Position numbers and translations under genes: made by a program
The notes under the pieces: model-generated
Seen by the model: only the letters and a program-made list of their open reading frames with translations
What the model was told of the DNA's origin: nothing
Database searches by the model: none
Shown: positions 5,858-6,246 of the stretch, in pieces
Numbering within the stretch: the first letter of the stretch is position 1
How the letters are laid out: every line of letters begins with the position of its first letter
NCBI GenBank assembly: GCA_017431185.1
Contig: JAFRLP010000380.1
Location: forward strand, 1-6,246
DNA: 6,246 bases
Direction: 5' to 3'
From: Victivallales bacterium
Lineage (GTDB): Bacteria; Verrucomicrobiota; Lentisphaeria; Oligosphaerales; Oligosphaeraceae

Positions 5858-6246
5858 CTACTGCTCCTTGACCGTTGGCTGACCCAGATCCAGGACTTCC
5901 CAATGGCCGCCCTTGTCCGGCCCCACCCGGCGAAGACGACCGAAAGAAACCAGTTTGGAAATATGCTCCTTGACAGTATCTTCTCTGATTGCCAAAAAAG
6001 CGGCTAATTCTTTTCTGGTGATTTTAGGATTTTGCCGCATAGCAATAAGTATCTTTAGCGCCGTTTTCTGGGGGGCATCCGCCGTTTTCTGGGGGGTGCC
6101 CTCCGTTTTCTGGGGGGTGCCCTCCGTTTTCAGGGGGGTGCCCTCCGTTTTCTGGGGGGTGCCCTCCGTTTTCTGGGGGGTGCCCTCCGTTTTCTGGGGG
6201 GTGCCCTCCGTTTTCTGGGGGGTGCCCTCCGTTTTCTGGGGGGTGC
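5858..6246 (-). CDS. C-terminal part of a winged-helix protein, AlbA_2/RecG-like ATP-binding type, with heptapeptide repeat linker
   Basis: The minus-strand frame is open from the right edge to TAG at 5858-5860: 128 residues are visible and the N-terminus is outside the window. The first part is a tandem array of EGTPQKT heptapeptides, the last one degenerate (ADAPQKT). Then ALKILIAMRQNPKITRKELA begins a winged helix, continuing through a recognition-helix region EDTVKEHISKL and ending with GRLRRVGPDKGGHWEVL. That ending is characteristic of the C-terminal domain of AlbA_2 (AAA_4, Schlafen-like) or RecG-like ATP-binding proteins, which often have Thr/Gln/Lys-rich TTQKTTQK-like linkers at this spot. 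These proteins are transcription- or defence-associated DNA/RNA-binding factors. The stop is 2 bp from the truncated DUF1156 start, so the two formed an operon. An ATG at 6040 is internal, without a ribosome site, and is not the start. Confidence 0.75.
   Translation of the reverse strand, partial: TPQKTEGTPQKTEGTPQKTEGTPQKTEGTPQKTEGTPLKTEGTPQKTEGTPQKTADAPQKTALKILIAMRQNPKITRKELAAFLAIREDTVKEHISKLVSFGRLRRVGPDKGGHWEVLDLGQPTVKEQ
5864..5869 (-). promoter_or_regulatory. Shine-Dalgarno site of the truncated DUF1156 gene
   Basis: AAGGAG, inside the last codons of the winged-helix gene, lies 8 nt before the ATG at 5855. Its presence shows that the 18-codon remnant is a true gene start and not a chance match. 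Confidence 0.6.
6061..6246 (-). repeat. In-frame 21-bp tandem repeat (coding minisatellite)
   Basis: Eight complete 21-bp units plus 18 bases of a ninth run to the window edge; the array continues outside. Seven inner units and the partial one are identical except for one substitution at 6132 (Gln to Leu, giving EGTPLKT). The unit nearest the winged helix (6061-6081) is diverged and reads ADAPQKT. The unit length is a multiple of three, so copy-number changes alter linker length without shifting the frame. Each unit carries a run of six G (plus strand). Confidence 0.97.

Noticed and set aside
5858..6040. A free-standing 60-residue winged-helix protein starting at 6040
   Set aside because: The same frame stays open upstream through the repeat to the window edge and the winged helix begins before this Met; no ribosome site is present.
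6061..6246. Repeat array as a CRISPR
   Set aside because: Units are contiguous with no spacers, 21 bp long and in frame with a protein; this is a coding tandem repeat.

Overview
The window most resembles a chromosome segment of a Lentisphaerota-type bacterium (Victivallis/Oligosphaera-like, PVC group). The main clue is the prepilin-like protein. It has an [17 protein letters not shown] helix with no glycine before it, then [13 protein letters not shown] and a C-terminal H-X9-DG motif, a style these genomes carry in many copies, often beside secreted glycoside hydrolases and AraC-type regulators. The phylum is inferred from protein style, not from a marker gene.

Left part (1-4228): a divergent regulator/effector cassette. 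A minus-strand operon encodes a small prepilin-like protein (2319-3101) and, 9 bp downstream, a large secreted protein (2309 to beyond position 1). The large protein has a signal peptide, a glutamine-amidotransferase-like fold, a CBM9-like module, beta-rich DUF4091-type domains and the beginning of a GH123/DUF4091-like glycosidase domain. An AraC-family regulator (3269-4228) is transcribed in the opposite direction. The intergenic region holds two back-to-back sigma70-like promoters, a 21-bp-spaced direct repeat that looks like an AraC-type operator, and a hairpin that folds the regulator's ribosome binding site and start codon. The simplest reading is sugar-responsive control of an extracellular or periplasmic glycan-degrading protein made together with its own pseudopilin-like partner.

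Middle (4229-5674): a short convergent gap with a weak inverted repeat, a minus-strand MFS transporter of the LplT (lysophospholipid flippase-like) family, and a divergent tRNA-Arg(CCG) gene with encoded CCA, its own promoter (overlapping the transporter start codon) and a very good intrinsic terminator.

Right end (5716-6246): what looks like the decayed edge of an accessory or defence island next to the tRNA. A minus-strand gene enters from beyond the right edge. It carries a 21-bp tandem repeat coding for a heptapeptide (EGTPQKT), followed by a winged-helix domain typical of the C-terminus of AlbA_2/RecG-like ATP-binding proteins. Two bases after its stop lies a good ribosome binding site and start for a DUF1156-type (adenine DNA methylase family) protein, but the recognisable homology ends after 18 codons, at a hairpin-containing junction about 90 bp from the tRNA terminator.
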